In this document: in pieces, positions 46,806-56,226 of the stretch
How positions within the stretch are numbered: the stretch's first letter is position 1
How the letters are laid out: each line of letters opens with the position of its first letter
Assembly: GCF_003217235.1 (NCBI RefSeq)
Contig: NZ_QJTF01000014.1
Coordinates: forward strand, 31,558-95,557
Source: Paramesorhizobium leguminum
GTDB lineage: Bacteria; Pseudomonadota; Alphaproteobacteria; Rhizobiales; Rhizobiaceae
Direction of reading: 5' to 3'
DNA length: 64,000 nucleotides
The notes under the pieces: generated by a model
Seen by the model: only the letters and a program-made list of their open reading frames with translations
Databases searched by the model: none
Told to the model about the DNA's origin: nothing
Translations under genes and position numbers: made by a program

Positions 46806-46850
46806 CCTCTTGGTTCGATGCTCCGCTCCGCACCTCACCGCGAGGGTAAA
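46806..46850. repeat. Fragment of the 17640-17790 repeat family
   Basis: The words GCCCTCTTGGTTCGATGCTC and GCACCTCACCGCGAGGGTAA parallel the left part of the inverted repeat at 17640-17790, but no right half follows, so this looks like a decayed single arm. It lies after the VOC gene stop. Confidence 0.5.
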
Positions 46851-46989
46851 GGACGACCCGACGCTGTCACCTTGTTGTGGGTTTCGCGACAAGAGTGGCG
46901 CGCGGATGGATTTGGGGTGCTAAAGGAGCAGGTCGCTGGGGCCGTCATTTGTCCCTGCCATCAGTTCGCACAGCATTTCAGGAGGCAGG

Positions 46990-48516
46990 ATGAAGGTCGG
47001 CATCGACATGGGTACGGCCGGCGGGGGTACCGTGTCCGGCGGAGCCGCGGCCATGCTCGACCTGGAAGAGCTTTTGGCGACGCGTTTGCTGGTGCAAGGC
47101 AATTCGGGTTCCGGCAAGTCGCATCTTCTGCGCCGCCTGCTTGAGCAGAGCGCCCAATGGGTGCAGCAATGCATCATCGACCCGGAGGGTGATTTCGTCA
47201 CGCTTGCCGATACGTTTGGCCATGTGGTGGTCGATGGTGCGCGGACCGAGGCCGAACTGACGCGGATCGCCGCGCGCATTCGCCAGCACCGCGTCTCGGT
47301 GGTGCTTAACCTCGAAGGGCTGGATGTCGAGCAGCAGATGCGCTGCGCGGCGGCTTTTTTGGGTGGCATGTTCGATGCCGACCGCGATTACTGGTATCCG
47401 GTCCTGGTGGTTGTCGATGAGGCGCAGCTCTTTGCGCCTGCGGTGGGCGGCGAGGTTTCGGATGAGGCGCGCAAGCTTTCACTGGGCGCGATGACCAATC
47501 TGATGTGCCGGGGCCGCAAGCGCGGCCTTGCCGGCGTCATCGCCACGCAGCGGCTGGCGAAGCTTGCCAAGAACGTGGCGGCTGAGGCGTCCAACTTCCT
47601 GATGGGCCGGACGTTCCTCGATATCGACATGGCGCGCGCGGCCGACCTGTTGGGCATGGAGCGGCGGCAGGCGGAAATGTTCCGCGATCTCCAGCGCGGC
47701 CATTTCGTGGCGCTCGGGCCCGCCCTGTCGCGGCGGCCATTGCCGCTCAAGATCGGCGCGGTGGAAACTTCCGCCCGGTCGGGAAGCCCGAAGCTGATGC
47801 CACTGCCGGATGCGCCGGAGGATGCGCGCGATCTCATTTTCACGCCCGGCCCACAAGAAGTTCGCACAGTGGTACGGCGCGCGCCAGTTGCGCCGCCACC
47901 TCCTTCGACGGCGGAAATCCTCGCGCAACTTACGAGAGCAAAGCCGGAGCCGGAAGCTCCGGTCGAGCCGCTTTTTCCGGGAATCGTTGAAGCGGAGCGC
48001 GAAAGCCTCATCGAGAAGGTGATGCGCGAGATTATCGAGGATCCCGAAGCCTCGTTCCGCTCCGTGGCGGTGCTTTATCAGGATTTTCTGGTTCGTTGCC
48101 GCATTCACCGCGTACCGGGCGAGCCTTTAGCGCTGCCGGCGTTCCGCCGCAAGCTGGCGCTGGCTCAGACCAATCTCGACGGTGAAACCGCAGCGGGCAA
48201 GACCTGGCAGGAGGCGCTCAATCTTTCGGAAAGTCTTACCGATGACGTGCAGGGCGTGTTCCTGATCGTTGCGCAGGCCGCCGTGACGGGCGCGCCTTGC
48301 CCATCCGACGCGATGCTGGCGCGCGCCTATGGCACGCATTCGACCAGCCGTGCGCGACGGCTTCTCACCTATTTCGAGGAGAGGGGGCTTCTGGTGGTTC
48401 GCACCGATTTTACCGGAAAACGCGTTGTGGCCTTTCCGGATCTTGGTTGCGAGACCGGGCCGGGCGATCCGAACGCGCCTGATGAGATGGCGGAAGAGCG
48501 GGCTGCGGCGGAGTAA
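46990..48516 (+). CDS. HerA-like/DUF87 ATPase
   Basis: The 508-residue protein has Walker A GNSGSGKSHLLRRLLE starting at residue 37 and Walker B VVVDEAQLFAP with Asp143-Glu144, followed by a region of the FtsK/HerA type (GVIATQRLAKLAKNVA). The C-terminal 180 residues have a Pro-rich linker (about 305-325) and a mainly helical part. HerA relatives pump or translocate DNA, often with the NurA nuclease, but no nuclease gene is adjacent. It starts after a strong Shine-Dalgarno (CAGGAGGCAGG). Role unknown. Confidence 0.8.
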   Translation: MKVGIDMGTAGGGTVSGGAAAMLDLEELLATRLLVQGNSGSGKSHLLRRLLEQSAQWVQQCIIDPEGDFVTLADTFGHVVVDGARTEAELTRIAARIRQHRVSVVLNLEGLDVEQQMRCAAAFLGGMFDADRDYWYPVLVVVDEAQLFAPAVGGEVSDEARKLSLGAMTNLMCRGRKRGLAGVIATQRLAKLAKNVAAEASNFLMGRTFLDIDMARAADLLGMERRQAEMFRDLQRGHFVALGPALSRRPLPLKIGAVETSARSGSPKLMPLPDAPEDARDLIFTPGPQEVRTVVRRAPVAPPPPSTAEILAQLTRAKPEPEAPVEPLFPGIVEAERESLIEKVMREIIEDPEASFRSVAVLYQDFLVRCRIHRVPGEPLALPAFRRKLALAQTNLDGETAAGKTWQEALNLSESLTDDVQGVFLIVAQAAVTGAPCPSDAMLARAYGTHSTSRARRLLTYFEERGLLVVRTDFTGKRVVAFPDLGCETGPGDPNAPDEMAEERAAAE

Positions 48517-48518
48517 AA

Positions 48519-48585
48519 TAGTGAGATAGGGAGTAGTGAGGTAGTGAGATAGAATTTTCTTCTGCTCACTACTTCATCATCTCTT
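48519..48585. repeat. Inverted repeat with GTGAG/GTAGTGA tandem-like arms
   Basis: The left arm AGTGAGATAGGGAGTAGTGA and the following GGTAGTGAGATAG are made of near-tandem heptamers; the right side GCTCACTACTTCATCATCTC is roughly their complement. It fills the short gap between the convergent HerA-like and prs stops. It shares the plan of elements at 54599, 56225, 60587 and 62878. Confidence 0.7.
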
Positions 48586-49517
48586 TAATCAAACAGACTT
48601 GAAACCGACTCTTCCGCTGCCGTGCGCGAAATTGCTTCACCGATGAGATCGGCGATGGACAGCACTCGAATATTGGGCGCGGCCAAGATGGCGGCGGTGG
48701 GCTGGATGGAATCGGTGATCACCAGTTCCTTCATCTTGGAAGAGGTGATGCGGGCGACGGCGCCGCCCGAGAGCACGCCATGGGTGATGTAGGCGGTGAC
48801 GCTTTTCGCGCCCTTGGCAAGCAGCGCTTCGGCGGCGTTGCAGAGCGTGCCGCCGGAATCGACGATATCGTCGAATAGCAGGCAATCCTTGCCGGTCACG
48901 TCGCCGATGATGTTCATGACTTCGGATTCGCCGGCGCGTTCGCGGCGCTTGTCAACGATGGCCAGCTGCGCGTCGAGGCGTTTTGCTAGCGCGCGCGCGC
49001 GCACCACGCCGCCGACGTCAGGCGAGACGACCATGATGTTATCCAGCGCATAGCGCGATTTGATATCGCGGGCCATGACCGGTACGGCATGGAGATTATC
49101 AGTCGGGATATCGAAAAAACCCTGGATCTGGCCGGCGTGGAGATCGAGGGTCAAAACGCGGTTGGCGCCCGCTTCGGTGATGAGATTGGCCACCAGCTTC
49201 GCCGAGATCGGCGCGCGGGAGGTGGGCTTTCGATCCTGCCGCGCATAGCCGAAATAGGGCATGACGGCGGTGATGCGGCGCGCGGAAGAGCGGCGGAAGG
49301 CGTCGATCATGATGAGCAGTTCCATCAGATGATCGTTCGCCGGGTAGGATGTGGACTGAAGGACGAAGACATCCTCGCCGCGGACATTTTCCTGAATCTC
49401 GACGAAAATTTCCTGATCGGCGAAGCGGCGGACAGTGGCCTTGCCCAAGGGGATGTCGAGATATTTCGCAACGGCCTCAGCCAGCATACGATTGGAGTTG
49501 CCCGCGAAAAGTTTCAT
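48585..49517 (-). CDS. prs: Ribose-phosphate pyrophosphokinase
   Basis: Prs makes PRPP from ribose-5-phosphate and ATP, feeding nucleotide, His and Trp synthesis. The 310 residues contain [20 protein letters not shown] (ATP site), [19 protein letters not shown] and the PRPP loop [16 protein letters not shown]. All are intact. Its upstream gap (49518-49799) holds a repeat, from which it is separated by the probable promoter. Confidence 0.97.
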   Translation of the reverse strand: MKLFAGNSNRMLAEAVAKYLDIPLGKATVRRFADQEIFVEIQENVRGEDVFVLQSTSYPANDHLMELLIMIDAFRRSSARRITAVMPYFGYARQDRKPTSRAPISAKLVANLITEAGANRVLTLDLHAGQIQGFFDIPTDNLHAVPVMARDIKSRYALDNIMVVSPDVGGVVRARALAKRLDAQLAIVDKRRERAGESEVMNIIGDVTGKDCLLFDDIVDSGGTLCNAAEALLAKGAKSVTAYITHGVLSGGAVARITSSKMKELVITDSIQPTAAILAAPNIRVLSIADLIGEAISRTAAEESVSSLFD

Positions 49518-49625
49518 GTGGCGATCTATCCCTGGCGCTGGATACGGATGAGCGGCCTTTTACCGCGACTCCGGCTGAATGCAAGCATGCAATCGTGGTA
49601 TACGGCTAACAATCACTGAAAAGTG

Positions 49626-49773
49626 CCCGGTGTGTTGATATTCAGGTGAGGGTGGGCTGCGAATGGCGTCTTCCTGCGCTTCCGGTGCTCATGTACTAAA
49701 GTACACTCCGCTCCGGTTCTCGAAAGCCACCATTCTCGCCTCGCCCTGACCTGAATTTCAACACACCGTAGGC
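49626..49773. repeat. Long imperfect inverted repeat upstream of prs
   Basis: GGTGTGTTGATATTCAGGTG on the left mirrors CCTGAATTTCAACACACC on the right, with further inner pairing (GAGGGTGGGC / GCCTCGCCCT-like) and the central palindromic word TGTACTAAAGTACA. It lies between the prs start and the lipoprotein stop. Confidence 0.8.
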
Positions 49774-49799
49774 GCGTTACGATTTTTGCGCGCCATGTT

Positions 49800-50375
49800 T
49801 TACGTCGGCTTCGGGCGGTTCGCCGCGAGCCAGGTCGTGTATTCCTGCATGGTGCGGGTGGCGATTGCTTCCATGGCTGAAGCGGGGACGGCGCTCCAGG
49901 TGTCCGGGGCGCTGCCTGTCACCTTTTCCTGGCCCTGGATACGGTGCAGGCGGTTGCCGGCCGGGTCGAGGATATCCCAGACATAGACGACCACGGTCTG
50001 GCCGTTTTCGGCAAGCGCGGAGAAATAGCCCTTCATGACATAGGCCTGCCCCGCCTCGGTGGCGGCGGCGAGCGTCACGCCCAGGGTTTTCGCATCCGCC
50101 ACCAGCCGCTGCGACAGCGGCGTGACGACGCTCACCGGCGCGCCGACGATCGGCGCAACCTGCAGCTTGTCGAGGCGTAGCGCGCCGGCGGTCTGAACCG
50201 TACCCGCCGTGGCCGTCCCGCCGGTGGTAAGCGGGGTGGATGAAGCGGGCGCGGAAGCGGCGGAGGTAGACGATTTCGGCACAGACAAGGCGTCTTCCGT
50301 GCTGTTGCAGCCGGCAAGCGCTACCGCCAGAATTCCGGCGAGCAGCAGAACAATCGAGGGGAATTGTCTTTTCAT
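49800..50375 (-). CDS. Hypothetical lipoprotein
   Basis: The 191-residue protein has a lipobox LAGC with Cys23 after a hydrophobic signal (IVLLLAGILAVA), so it should be lipid-anchored in the envelope. Residues about 28-60 are Ser/Ala/Thr-rich and probably disordered. The remaining domain (QRLVADAKTLGVTLAAATEA, VYVWDILDPAGNRLHRIQGQ) looks compact but I do not recognise it. It is preceded by the M24-fold gene on the same strand. Confidence 0.75.
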   Translation of the reverse strand: MKRQFPSIVLLLAGILAVALAGCNSTEDALSVPKSSTSAASAPASSTPLTTGGTATAGTVQTAGALRLDKLQVAPIVGAPVSVVTPLSQRLVADAKTLGVTLAAATEAGQAYVMKGYFSALAENGQTVVVYVWDILDPAGNRLHRIQGQEKVTGSAPDTWSAVPASAMEAIATRTMQEYTTWLAANRPKPT

Positions 50376-50436
50376 TTCTGGCCGCCTGCTCCCAGTCTGG
50401 ATACCCGTCCCGTGCGCAATTTACCCGGATTCCTTT

Positions 50437-51588
50437 TCACTTTACAATGAGGTCAAGCGAGTGACGGGAAAGCGGTTCGGCGCCGCTGTTCGTGGTCAGA
50501 TAGGTGCGGCCCAGCGTCATCGCGGTTCCGCTGTCGGAATCCATGATGATCATATGAGCGAAAAGCGTCATATCGGGCTCGATGCGCTCGGGATTGCCGG
50601 AATAGAACATCTGCGGGTCCATCCATGAAGGCGTGAAGCGCGCGCCCACCGAATAGCCGCAGGCGTTCAGCCGGTGCCGGGTCAGATCGTGCGCCTCCAG
50701 CACTTTGGCATGGGCGTCGAACACATCGCCAAAGGTGTAGGCGGGGGTCATTGTCGCCTCCACGGCTTCCAGCGCCTCGCGGGCGGCGTCGTAGAGCTCC
50801 AGATGCCGCTTGCTCGGCTTGCCGGTAAGGATCGTGCGCATCATCGGTGCATGATAGTGCCGGTAGACGCCGGACCATTCGAGCGTGAGCTGGTCGTTCT
50901 TCGTCAGCTTCCTGCGTCCGGATTTGTAGCGGCAGAGCAGGGCATCGGCGCCCGAGCCGATGATATATTCGTTGGCGGGAAAATCGCCGTCGCCCTTGAA
51001 ATTGGCGCTCATCATGGCGGCGAGGATATCGGCCTCGCTGGCGCCGGCCTTGACGATCTTCAAGGCGGCATCGAGCGCATCGTCACTCAAGGCCGCGGCC
51101 TTGCGGGCGAAGGCGATTTCCGCCGGGCTTTTCAGAAGACGCAGTCTATCGACAAGGCCGGAGGCATCGGTGAGCCGGGCAAAGGTGGTCAGCTGCTCGT
51201 CGAGCTTGCGGCCGTTGGCGGCGGTCAAGCCGTGGGTCTGGTATTCGATGCCGATATGGGCGCCCAGCAGGTCCAAATTGTTGAGAAGATCGCGAAGATC
51301 CGCGGCAGGATTGGCGTTTTCCCGATCGGTCCACAGCACGATGTTGTCGATATTGGAGGTATGGCGCGCCTGCCGCAAATCCGCCGAGCGGGTCATGAGC
51401 ACCATGGAGCCGTCGGATTTGACGACGAGGCATTGAAAAAAGCAAAAGCCGAAGCTGTCGTAGCCGGTCAGCCAATACATGCTCTCTTGCGAGAACAGGA
51501 GCAGCGCATCGAGCTTTTCCTCCGCCATCTGCAGAAGCAGACGGTCGTGGCGGGCGGTATACTCTTCCGGCTCGAAATGTAAGGCCAT
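50437..51588 (-). CDS. M24-fold protein, creatinase/ectoine hydrolase-like, metal site missing
   Basis: The 383-residue protein has an N-terminal creatinase-type domain (about 1-145) and the pita-bread catalytic domain. The usual five metal ligands are not kept: LEWSGVYRHYHAPMMRT (236-252) stands where the Asp...Asp motif is expected, CGYSVGARF (310-318) replaces HGIG, and His345 stands near the first Glu. Creatinase and ectoine hydrolase show similar loss and still act on small amidino or cyclic substrates. It is therefore more likely a small-molecule hydrolase than an aminopeptidase. It abuts pgeF. Confidence 0.8.
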   Translation of the reverse strand: MALHFEPEEYTARHDRLLLQMAEEKLDALLLFSQESMYWLTGYDSFGFCFFQCLVVKSDGSMVLMTRSADLRQARHTSNIDNIVLWTDRENANPAADLRDLLNNLDLLGAHIGIEYQTHGLTAANGRKLDEQLTTFARLTDASGLVDRLRLLKSPAEIAFARKAAALSDDALDAALKIVKAGASEADILAAMMSANFKGDGDFPANEYIIGSGADALLCRYKSGRRKLTKNDQLTLEWSGVYRHYHAPMMRTILTGKPSKRHLELYDAAREALEAVEATMTPAYTFGDVFDAHAKVLEAHDLTRHRLNACGYSVGARFTPSWMDPQMFYSGNPERIEPDMTLFAHMIIMDSDSGTAMTLGRTYLTTNSGAEPLSRHSLDLIVK

Positions 51589-51589
51589 G

Positions 51590-52384
51590 CTATTCTCCCA
51601 CTATGGCTATGGCTGAAATCTGCCTTCCGTAATCCGGTTCCTTGCGGTGCGTGGCGCGCCGATAGGAAAAGAACCTCGTTTCATCCGCATAGGTACATTC
51701 TTTCACCGCATCGGCCTGCACACCTGCCGCTTTCAACCTGTCGAGGATGAAACTCCACAGGTCGAACATATGGTGGTTTTCTTGGGCTGAAGGGCGGAAA
51801 TACCGCTCATAGGAAGCAACTCGCGCGATGAACTGAGCGAAAAACTCCTGTCCGACCTCGTAATTCTCCGGCCCGATGGTGGGGCCCAGCACGGCGACAA
51901 TGCGCGAGCGTTCCGCTCCGAGCGCGATCATCGCCTCGACGGTATTTTCAAGAACACCATCGATGGCGCCGCGCCAGCCTGCATGGGCCGAACCGATGAC
52001 GCGTGCTTCGATATCCGCGAAGAGCACCGGGCCGCAATCGGCGCTGAGCGCGCCCAGCGCGATACCGGGAACATTGGTGACCATCGCGTCGGCCTTCGGC
52101 CTTTCGCCGTTAAACGGCGCGGTGACGGTGACGACATCCGGGGAATGCACCTGATGGACGGTCAGCAGTTTTTCCGGTTCGACGCCCAGACTTTCCGCCA
52201 CCCTGCGACGGTTTTCCGCGACATTGCGCGGCTCGTCATTGGAGCCCGCGCCGATATTGAGGCTATGGTAGATGCCTTCCGAAACGCCGCCCTGGCGAGT
52301 GAAAAAGCCATGCGTGATGCCGTTGTCCTTGCCCGCATCCAGAAGCGGCTGGTGTATCGGGGCGGGGCGGTTGTTGGTCAGCAT
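51590..52384 (-). CDS. pgeF: Peptidoglycan editing factor PgeF (laccase-domain protein)
   Basis: PgeF removes wrongly inserted L-Ser from peptidoglycan precursors and carries a zinc-bound multicopper-oxidase-like site. The signatures LTVHQVHSPDVVTV, LSADCGPVLFAD and IGSAHAGWRGAIDG give the conserved His, Cys and His residues. I chose the start at 52384 (MLTNNRPAP) because GAGGAGCC lies seven bases upstream, giving 264 residues. The order lgt-midA-pgeF is common in Hyphomicrobiales. Confidence 0.94.
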   Translation of the reverse strand: MLTNNRPAPIHQPLLDAGKDNGITHGFFTRQGGVSEGIYHSLNIGAGSNDEPRNVAENRRRVAESLGVEPEKLLTVHQVHSPDVVTVTAPFNGERPKADAMVTNVPGIALGALSADCGPVLFADIEARVIGSAHAGWRGAIDGVLENTVEAMIALGAERSRIVAVLGPTIGPENYEVGQEFFAQFIARVASYERYFRPSAQENHHMFDLWSFILDRLKAAGVQADAVKECTYADETRFFSYRRATHRKEPDYGRQISAIAIVGE

Positions 52385-52476
52385 GGCAAGGCTCCTCACA
52401 GCGCGGCGATGGTGAGGGAGGGGGGAGGGGATGTCAATTGGCGGATTTGGTAAAGCGGCTTGGGTAGCGCCCTTCG

Positions 52477-52624
52477 CCCCTCACCCTTACCCTCTCCCCG
52501 TAAACGGGGAGAGGGGGACTTGGACGCCGGTGCTTTCTGTTCTCTCTCATCGATGGTAAAGAGGGGACGCAACGCTAATGCCTCCCTCTCCCCGTTTTAC
52601 GGGGAGAGGGTAAGGGTGAGGGGC
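52477..52624. repeat. Inverted repeat between pgeF and the methyltransferase gene
   Basis: GCCCCTCACCCTTACCCTCT on the left and AGAGGGTAAGGGTGAGGGGC on the right are perfect reverse complements, each followed by an inner hairpin CCCCGTAAACGGGG or CCCCGTTTTACGGGG. It is the cleanest copy of the CCCTCACCCTTACC family. It occupies most of the 271-base gap inside the lgt-midA-pgeF set. Confidence 0.9.
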
Positions 52625-52655
52625 ACTTGGCGCTACGAGCACTTTTACCTGGGTA

Positions 52656-53735
52656 TCAACCGAACGGAAAAATCCTCGTCCTGCCATCACTGACACAGAG
52701 CACTTTAAAGAGCGTACCCATCTGGTCGGAACCTGCGAGGCGCTCGACATCGCTCCTGATCTGCTCTTGGGCCGTCTCATCCTTATCCCCCCCAAGCTGC
52801 CCGGCGCGGTCAAGCAATCCCATGGCAAGCAGAAAGTCGCATTGCGTCATCGTAGCCGCGCGGCAGGACAATGCGCGGGCGGTTTCGGCCAGCGCTGCAA
52901 AATCCACATGGCTGGTGAGGTCCGCCTCGCCGGGCTTTTCGAAGACATCCTGGAATTGATGTTTGGAGACGGCTTGCAGCGTGTCGCCGAAGCCCGCTTC
53001 GAGATGGCCGTAGTCGATGAGCAGGGCAGCGCCACGGTCGGCAGCGATCCGCTCGGCGATCCGCTGCATTAGGGCGGTGCGGGCGGGCGCGGCCTCGAAT
53101 ATCGCGCCCTCCGGCGCTTGTCCGTGGCCTGTGGGAAGAAGCGCGGCGTTGATGGAACTGATGCCTGCGGTAAAACAGAGTTGCTGATTTATGGCTGTGA
53201 CGAGACGCTCGACAAAGCGGCCATTGGCTTTCACATATTGGCGGATCGGCAGCGCGTCGAACAACTCGTTGGCGACCAGGATCAGCGGTCCTTCCGGGAT
53301 TTCCTGGATATCGCGATACCAGTTGATGGACGGCGCGGCGCCGTTCAATTTCTCCTGCTGGATTTCGGTCAGGCGAGGGCTGGTTTCGACCATGGCGACG
53401 CGGGCGGAGCGCAAAAAATCCGGCGCGATCCGCGCCAGCGTGCGCAACATATCCGCCATCAGTGTGCCGCGTCCGGGGCCGATTTCGCAGAGCACTGCGT
53501 TTTGCGGGCTGCCCAGCGCGGCCCAGGCGCCGGTGCACCAGACGGCGATCAGTTCGCCGAACATCTGGCTCACCTCAGGCGCGGTGATGAAATCGCCTTC
53601 GCGGCCGAATGGCTCGCGCGTGGTGTAGTAGCCCGCCTCGCGGTCGCCGAGGCAGGCGGCCATGTAGTCGGCGACGCCGATCGGTCCGGCGGTTTCGATC
53701 AGCCGGACCAGACGATTTTTTAGTGGCGTTGTCAT
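52656..53735 (-). CDS. SAM-dependent methyltransferase, MidA/NDUFAF7 family
   Basis: The 359-residue protein has the NDUFAF7/MidA signatures [36 protein letters not shown] (SAM-binding glycine loop near residue 82) and [20 protein letters not shown]. Mitochondrial relatives methylate an arginine of a complex I subunit, and the bacterial one may do the same. The start at 53735 ([13 protein letters not shown]) overlaps the lgt stop by four bases, so lgt and this gene are linked. Confidence 0.92.
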   Translation of the reverse strand: MTTPLKNRLVRLIETAGPIGVADYMAACLGDREAGYYTTREPFGREGDFITAPEVSQMFGELIAVWCTGAWAALGSPQNAVLCEIGPGRGTLMADMLRTLARIAPDFLRSARVAMVETSPRLTEIQQEKLNGAAPSINWYRDIQEIPEGPLILVANELFDALPIRQYVKANGRFVERLVTAINQQLCFTAGISSINAALLPTGHGQAPEGAIFEAAPARTALMQRIAERIAADRGAALLIDYGHLEAGFGDTLQAVSKHQFQDVFEKPGEADLTSHVDFAALAETARALSCRAATMTQCDFLLAMGLLDRAGQLGGDKDETAQEQIRSDVERLAGSDQMGTLFKVLCVSDGRTRIFPFG

Positions 53736-54583
53736 GCGATCTCGCGGCCGGCGGCTTTCTTTGCCCGCAGAACCGCCCAAAGGCCGACCAGCACCATGGG
53801 AAGCGACAGAACCATGCCCATGGTGAGCCAGCCGCCGAAGAGATAGCCCAGTTGCGGGTCCGGCTCGCGGAAGAACTCGACGAAGATGCGGCAGAGGCCG
53901 TAACCGGTGACGAAGATGCCGGTAATATAGCCCGGCGTTTTCAGCTTCAGCCCCTTCCAGGTCAGGAACCAGAGGACGGTGAAGAGCACGAGCCCTTCGA
54001 GCGCCGCCTCATAGAGTTGGCTCGGGTGGCGCGGCAGCGGGCCGCCATTGGGGAAATAGACCGCCCAGGGCACATCGCTGACCCGGCCCCATAGCTCGGA
54101 ATTGATGAAATTGGCGATGCGCACCAGGCCGAGCCCGACGGGAACGCCGGCGGCGATCGTGTCGAACATGCTCCACACGCCAGTGCCGCGCGAGCGGGCG
54201 AAGAGGATCATGGCGAGCGTGGTGCCGAGAAAGCCGCCGTGGAACGACATGCCGCCATCCCATACCGCGGGGATGAGGAGGGGATTGGCGAGGTAATAGT
54301 CGAAATTATAGAAGAGGACGTAGCCGATGCGTCCGCCGATGACGACGCCGATCGCGGCCCAAAGCACGAAATCATCGAGCATATCGGGCTGCATCGGCGG
54401 CTTGTCGTTCGCCCAGAGGCGCGGCGTGGAGAGAAGGCGCCTGCCGTACCACCAGGCGAAGAGAATGCCCACGACATAGCCGACCCCGTACCAGTGCACC
54501 TGCAGCGGGCCGAGCGAGAAGATCACCGGGCTGATATCGGGAAAGGGCAGGCCGGAATGGATGGGCGGAAGCGTCTCGTTCAT
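53732..54583 (-). CDS. lgt: Prolipoprotein diacylglyceryl transferase
   Basis: Lgt attaches diacylglycerol to the lipobox Cys of prolipoproteins in the inner membrane. The 283 residues span about seven helices; [16 protein letters not shown] is the Lgt signature, and [12 protein letters not shown] is the second conserved segment. I chose 54583 ([11 protein letters not shown]) as start. It leads lgt-midA-pgeF and is divergent from the UbiK-like gene. Confidence 0.95.
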   Translation of the reverse strand: MNETLPPIHSGLPFPDISPVIFSLGPLQVHWYGVGYVVGILFAWWYGRRLLSTPRLWANDKPPMQPDMLDDFVLWAAIGVVIGGRIGYVLFYNFDYYLANPLLIPAVWDGGMSFHGGFLGTTLAMILFARSRGTGVWSMFDTIAAGVPVGLGLVRIANFINSELWGRVSDVPWAVYFPNGGPLPRHPSQLYEAALEGLVLFTVLWFLTWKGLKLKTPGYITGIFVTGYGLCRIFVEFFREPDPQLGYLFGGWLTMGMVLSLPMVLVGLWAVLRAKKAAGREIA

Positions 54584-54598
54584 GGGGGTCTCTCGTAA

Positions 54599-54675
54599 AC
54601 AGGGCAGTAAGGCAGTAGGGCAGTGACAAAGCAATAAAACATACTGCCATATTGCCCTACTGCCCTACTGCCCTT
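54599..54675. repeat. AGGGCAGT octamer hairpin in the lgt/ubiK divergent gap
   Basis: The left arm has three near-perfect octamers in tandem (AGGGCAGT, AAGGCAGT, AGGGCAGT, from 54601). The right arm has their complement (TTGCCCTACTGCCCTACTGC). The octamer is the repeat unit of Brucella HOOF-Print loci. It lies between two start codons, so hairpin or copy-number change could affect either promoter. Confidence 0.85.
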
Positions 54676-54710
54676 ATCTGAAAAATAACACGCAACAGAG
54701 GAAATAAGCC

Positions 54711-55031
54711 ATGAACAGCGGAACGAACAGGATTCTCGACGAATTCGCCAAGCTTGTGACCGATGCGGCCGGCGCGGCGCAGGGTGTGCGGCGCGAGATG
54801 GAAACGGCCTTCCGCGCGCAGGCCGAGAAGCTTCTCAATTCGATGGATGTGGTGCAGCGCGAGGATTTCGACGCGGTGCGCGAAATGGCGGTTCGGGCGC
54901 GGACGGAAAACAGCGCGCTCATCACCCGGATCGAAGCGCTCGAGGCGCGTCTTGCCAAAATCGAAGAGGCATCGACGCCGAAAGCCGCGAAATCATCCTC
55001 CGCTTCGACGAAATCCAAAGATAATTCTTAA
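54711..55031 (+). CDS. Accessory factor UbiK family protein (BMFP)
   Basis: The 106-residue protein has the UbiK/BMFP plan: a helix at about 5-30 (RILDEFAKLVTDAAGAAQGV), a second at about 32-50, then a coiled coil at about 52-86 (VREMAVRARTENSALITRIE). The tail is Lys/Ser-rich. UbiK supports ubiquinone synthesis and binds membranes. It is divergent from lgt, a common arrangement in this order. Confidence 0.85.
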   Translation: MNSGTNRILDEFAKLVTDAAGAAQGVRREMETAFRAQAEKLLNSMDVVQREDFDAVREMAVRARTENSALITRIEALEARLAKIEEASTPKAAKSSSASTKSKDNS

Positions 55032-55371
55032 AAACTTATCAACAGGTCGCGAGCGGCAAAAACCCTTTTCTCAGAGTCGGTTATGCCGCCGCCTAACTCT
55101 CCCGAAGGCCTCTGTCCACATGCTTTCCGTGTCCCGTTGCGAAAAGGGACTAGCGCTCTGAGTCAGCATCAATAGACTGAAAACACTGCATGATTCGAAG
55201 CAATCGTGTGGTGACGGCGCGAAGGGGTCTTAGCGGGTCAGTGCCTACAGGCCGTTCTCCAGTATCAGTGTAGTGTTTACGTGTGCTTTCGGGCGGGCGT
55301 GTGGTGCGTTCGTCTCAAGATTCGAGCATGGCCTTTTTCAAGAAGGTGTGCTCCAGATACAGGAAATGGTC
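55032..55371. other. Gene-free stretch before the ybjN-like gene
   Basis: I see no supported gene in these 340 bases. The sequence has a DnaA-box-like word TTATCAACA (55036-55044) directly after the UbiK-like stop, a short inverted pair CCCTTTTCTCAGAG / CGAAAAGGGACTAG, and otherwise no repeat family known from the rest of the window. It should hold the promoter for the YbjN-like gene. Confidence 0.6.
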
Positions 55372-55872
55372 ATGAGCCTTCTTGAGCTTGAAATCGCTCG
55401 CGATGCGCATCCAGTGGATGTCATCGAACAGGTCGCTTATTCAAACGACTGGTCGTTCGAGCGTACAGGCGACGATGAAATTGCCATGTCGGTGGCGGGA
55501 TCGTGGACGGATTACCACGTGTCCTTCTCCTGGATGGAGGACTGCGAGGCGCTGCATCTGGCGTGCGCATTCGATATCAAGGCCGGCGAAACGCGTATTA
55601 CGGAAATGATGCGCCTTCTCTCGCTCATCAATGAACAATTGTTGATGGGGCATTTCGATTATTGGCAGCAGGAAGGCGCGATCATGTTCCGCCAATCGCT
55701 GCTTCTGGCCGGCGGCGCGGAGCCGACGAATCGCCAGGTGGAAGTGCTCTTGAGCTGCGCGCTCGATGCCTGCGAAACCTATTTCCAGGCCTTCCAGTTC
55801 GTCGTCTGGTCGGGTATTACGGCGCGCGAGGCGCTGGATAGTGTATTGTTCGAGACGGTTGGTCACGCATAA
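55372..55872 (+). CDS. YbjN domain-containing protein
   Basis: The 166-residue protein is of the YbjN type (type III chaperone-like fold), with HPVDVIEQVAYSNDWSFER, WTDYHVSFSWMEDCEALHL and LLSLINEQLLMGHFDYW as conserved segments. I chose ATG 55372, spaced six bases from AGGAA; an ATG two codons earlier and longer upstream frames are less likely. Function is unknown. The CsaA-like gene follows after 12 bases. Confidence 0.88.
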   Translation: MSLLELEIARDAHPVDVIEQVAYSNDWSFERTGDDEIAMSVAGSWTDYHVSFSWMEDCEALHLACAFDIKAGETRITEMMRLLSLINEQLLMGHFDYWQQEGAIMFRQSLLLAGGAEPTNRQVEVLLSCALDACETYFQAFQFVVWSGITAREALDSVLFETVGHA

Positions 55873-55884
55873 AGTAGAATTGGC

Positions 55885-56226
55885 ATGTCTGACACAATCA
55901 GTTGGGATGATTTCGAAAAGGTCGACATACGCTGCGGCACGATCATCGAGGCCGAGCCGTTTCCGCAAGCACGGAAGCCGGCCTTGAAGCTGAAGATCGA
56001 TTTCGGTGCGGAACTTGGCATTCGCAAATCCTCCGCCCAGATTACAAAGCATTACACGCCGGAGCAATTGATTGGCCGCCAGGTGCTGGCGGTGGTCAAT
56101 TTCCCGCCGCGCCAGATCGGCCCGTTCATGTCGGAAGTGCTGACGCTTGGGCTTCCGGACGAGGATGGCGCGGTTGTGCTGGCTGCGGTTGATAAGCCGG
56201 TGCCGAATGGGGGAAAGCTATTTTAG
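55885..56226 (+). CDS. csaA: tRNA-binding domain protein, CsaA-like
   Basis: The 113-residue protein is a single tRNA-binding OB-fold of the CsaA/EMAPII type, with [19 protein letters not shown], the basic [13 protein letters not shown] and [20 protein letters not shown]. CsaA acts as a tRNA-binding, chaperone-like homodimer in Bacillus. The role here is not tested. Its stop lies in the left arm of a 21-bp perfect inverted repeat. Confidence 0.88.
   Translation: MSDTISWDDFEKVDIRCGTIIEAEPFPQARKPALKLKIDFGAELGIRKSSAQITKHYTPEQLIGRQVLAVVNFPPRQIGPFMSEVLTLGLPDEDGAVVLAAVDKPVPNGGKLF

Noticed and set aside
55036..55044. DnaA-box-like word TTATCAACA as sign of a replication origin
   Set aside because: It is single, has a mismatch to TTATCCACA, and no other origin features or dnaA/dnaN/parAB genes are near.
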